Below, in pieces: positions 58,912 through 59,295 of a DNA stretch of 59,295 nucleotides. A program made the position numbers and the translations under genes. Where the stretch lies: NCBI RefSeq assembly GCF_016583745.1, contig NZ_NRRQ01000019.1:1-59295 (forward strand), given 5' to 3'. Numbering within the stretch: position 1 is the first letter of the stretch; each line of letters begins with the position of its first letter. The notes below the pieces were generated by a model that was not told the origin of the DNA, did no database searches, and saw nothing but the letters and a program-made list of their open reading frames with translations. Origin of the DNA: Chromatium okenii. Its GTDB lineage: Bacteria; Pseudomonadota; Gammaproteobacteria; Chromatiales; Chromatiaceae.

Positions 58912-59295
58912 GTGAAACTGTGCAACGAAGACCAACTTTTGAATTTCTTAAGACGTGAAGAAGACAGTTCAGTTAAGTATAGACTTGCTTTTCTGAATAA
59001 CTTAAAAAATTTGTCTTATGATTTAGATAAAGCGTGCGTTCTTTTTGCAGTTGCAAAATCGACCGCTTACGTCTGGATTCGGATGTGGAACGAACATGGT
59101 TATGAAGGAATTGTATCTCCCTTCCACAAATCTGATAAACCTTCTGGACGTCCTCCTAAACTAAGTGATGATGACTTAGAAAAACTAAAAACCATGCTTT
59201 CAAAAAAGCCTAACTGGTTAACAGAAGAAGTCTCTAATCTAATTGAACAAGTGTGGCATGTTAAACTCTCTCTGTCACAGGTGGCAAGGATTCTA
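58912..59295 (+). CDS. IS630-type transposase, N-terminal part (cut by window edge)
   Basis: At least 128 residues, open to the window edge. It starts VKLCNEDQLLNFLRREEDSS at a GTG with aggag nine bases upstream. Two helix-turn-helix regions are visible: CVLFAVAKSTAYVWIRMWNE and, after the SGRPPKLS linker, LSLSQVARIL. This order is typical of IS630/Tc1-mariner family transposases; the DDE catalytic domain would be beyond the edge or in a second frame. The DNA is clearly more AT-rich than the chromosomal genes next to it, indicating recent acquisition. Confidence 0.78.
   Translation, partial: MKLCNEDQLLNFLRREEDSSVKYRLAFLNNLKNLSYDLDKACVLFAVAKSTAYVWIRMWNEHGYEGIVSPFHKSDKPSGRPPKLSDDDLEKLKTMLSKKPNWLTEEVSNLIEQVWHVKLSLSQVARIL

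Overview
The window looks like chromosomal DNA of a gammaproteobacterium, most likely a sulfur-oxidising lineage (Chromatiales or Thiotrichales; species not determinable from sequence alone). The evidence is the gammaproteobacterial housekeeping set (mltB, recG, mfd, hslVU, rimI, prmC, lysS, prfB with its programmed frameshift, a DUF2065 gene with hisZ and purA, cmoAB), a DsrC-family sulfur-relay protein, and a large single-locus chemotaxis operon. Both ends of the window run into insertion-sequence genes (an IS607-type resolvase at the left, an AT-rich IS630-type transposase at the right). This is what one expects of a contig whose assembly stopped at repeated mobile elements.

Layout. 1-3753: IS607 resolvase fragment, a 115-bp MITE-like element with a 5-bp target duplication, and a P2-type cation ATPase fused to an N-terminal DUF599 membrane domain. 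4085-8744: dynamin-like GTPase, MltB, RecG. 8745-11217: a small locus with two unrecognised genes, an orphan Cas6 (MYXAN/Cmx6-type) homologue and a DsrC paralogue lacking both redox cysteines. 11326-14889: mfd on the minus strand. 15137-29594: a 14.5-kb one-directional signalling block (cheY, cheA, cheW, MCP, cheR, cheD, MCP, cheB, then STAS, REC-PP2C phosphatase, PAS/GAF histidine kinase and a REC-HD-GYP phosphodiesterase). It meets a convergent hybrid histidine kinase (29591-31834) at overlapping stop codons. 31975-38440: hslV, hslU, an FHA protein, an A-type Fe-S carrier, argC, a small membrane protein (minus), tyrS, rimI. 38347-41985 (minus): prfB, lysS, prmC. 42141-46558: DUF2065, hisZ, purA, an MCP. 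46565-51848: DUF2868 protein, DUF3482 GTPase, mgtE. 51921-52552: a VapBC toxin-antitoxin pair. 52774-58682 (minus): cysM, a secreted beta-propeller protein, cmoB, cmoA. 58912-end: IS630-type transposase.

How the genes work together. The che block encodes a full array core (CheA/CheW/receptors), the adaptation enzymes CheR, CheB and CheD, and one CheY. The downstream STAS/PP2C pair resembles a partner-switching module, and the HD-GYP protein would add c-di-GMP breakdown, so motility, surface life and c-di-GMP may be coordinated here. The remaining genes are mostly translation, tRNA modification, proteolysis and repair functions.

The most unusual features are: a 34-bp GC-rich palindromic repeat inserted in frame inside the cmoA and DUF2868 genes, where it enlarges the proteins; the orphan Cas6-like gene beside a cysteine-less DsrC; the DUF599-ATPase fusion; a CheA linker with five repeated aromatic motifs; and a REC-PP2C phosphatase with no anti-sigma kinase domain.
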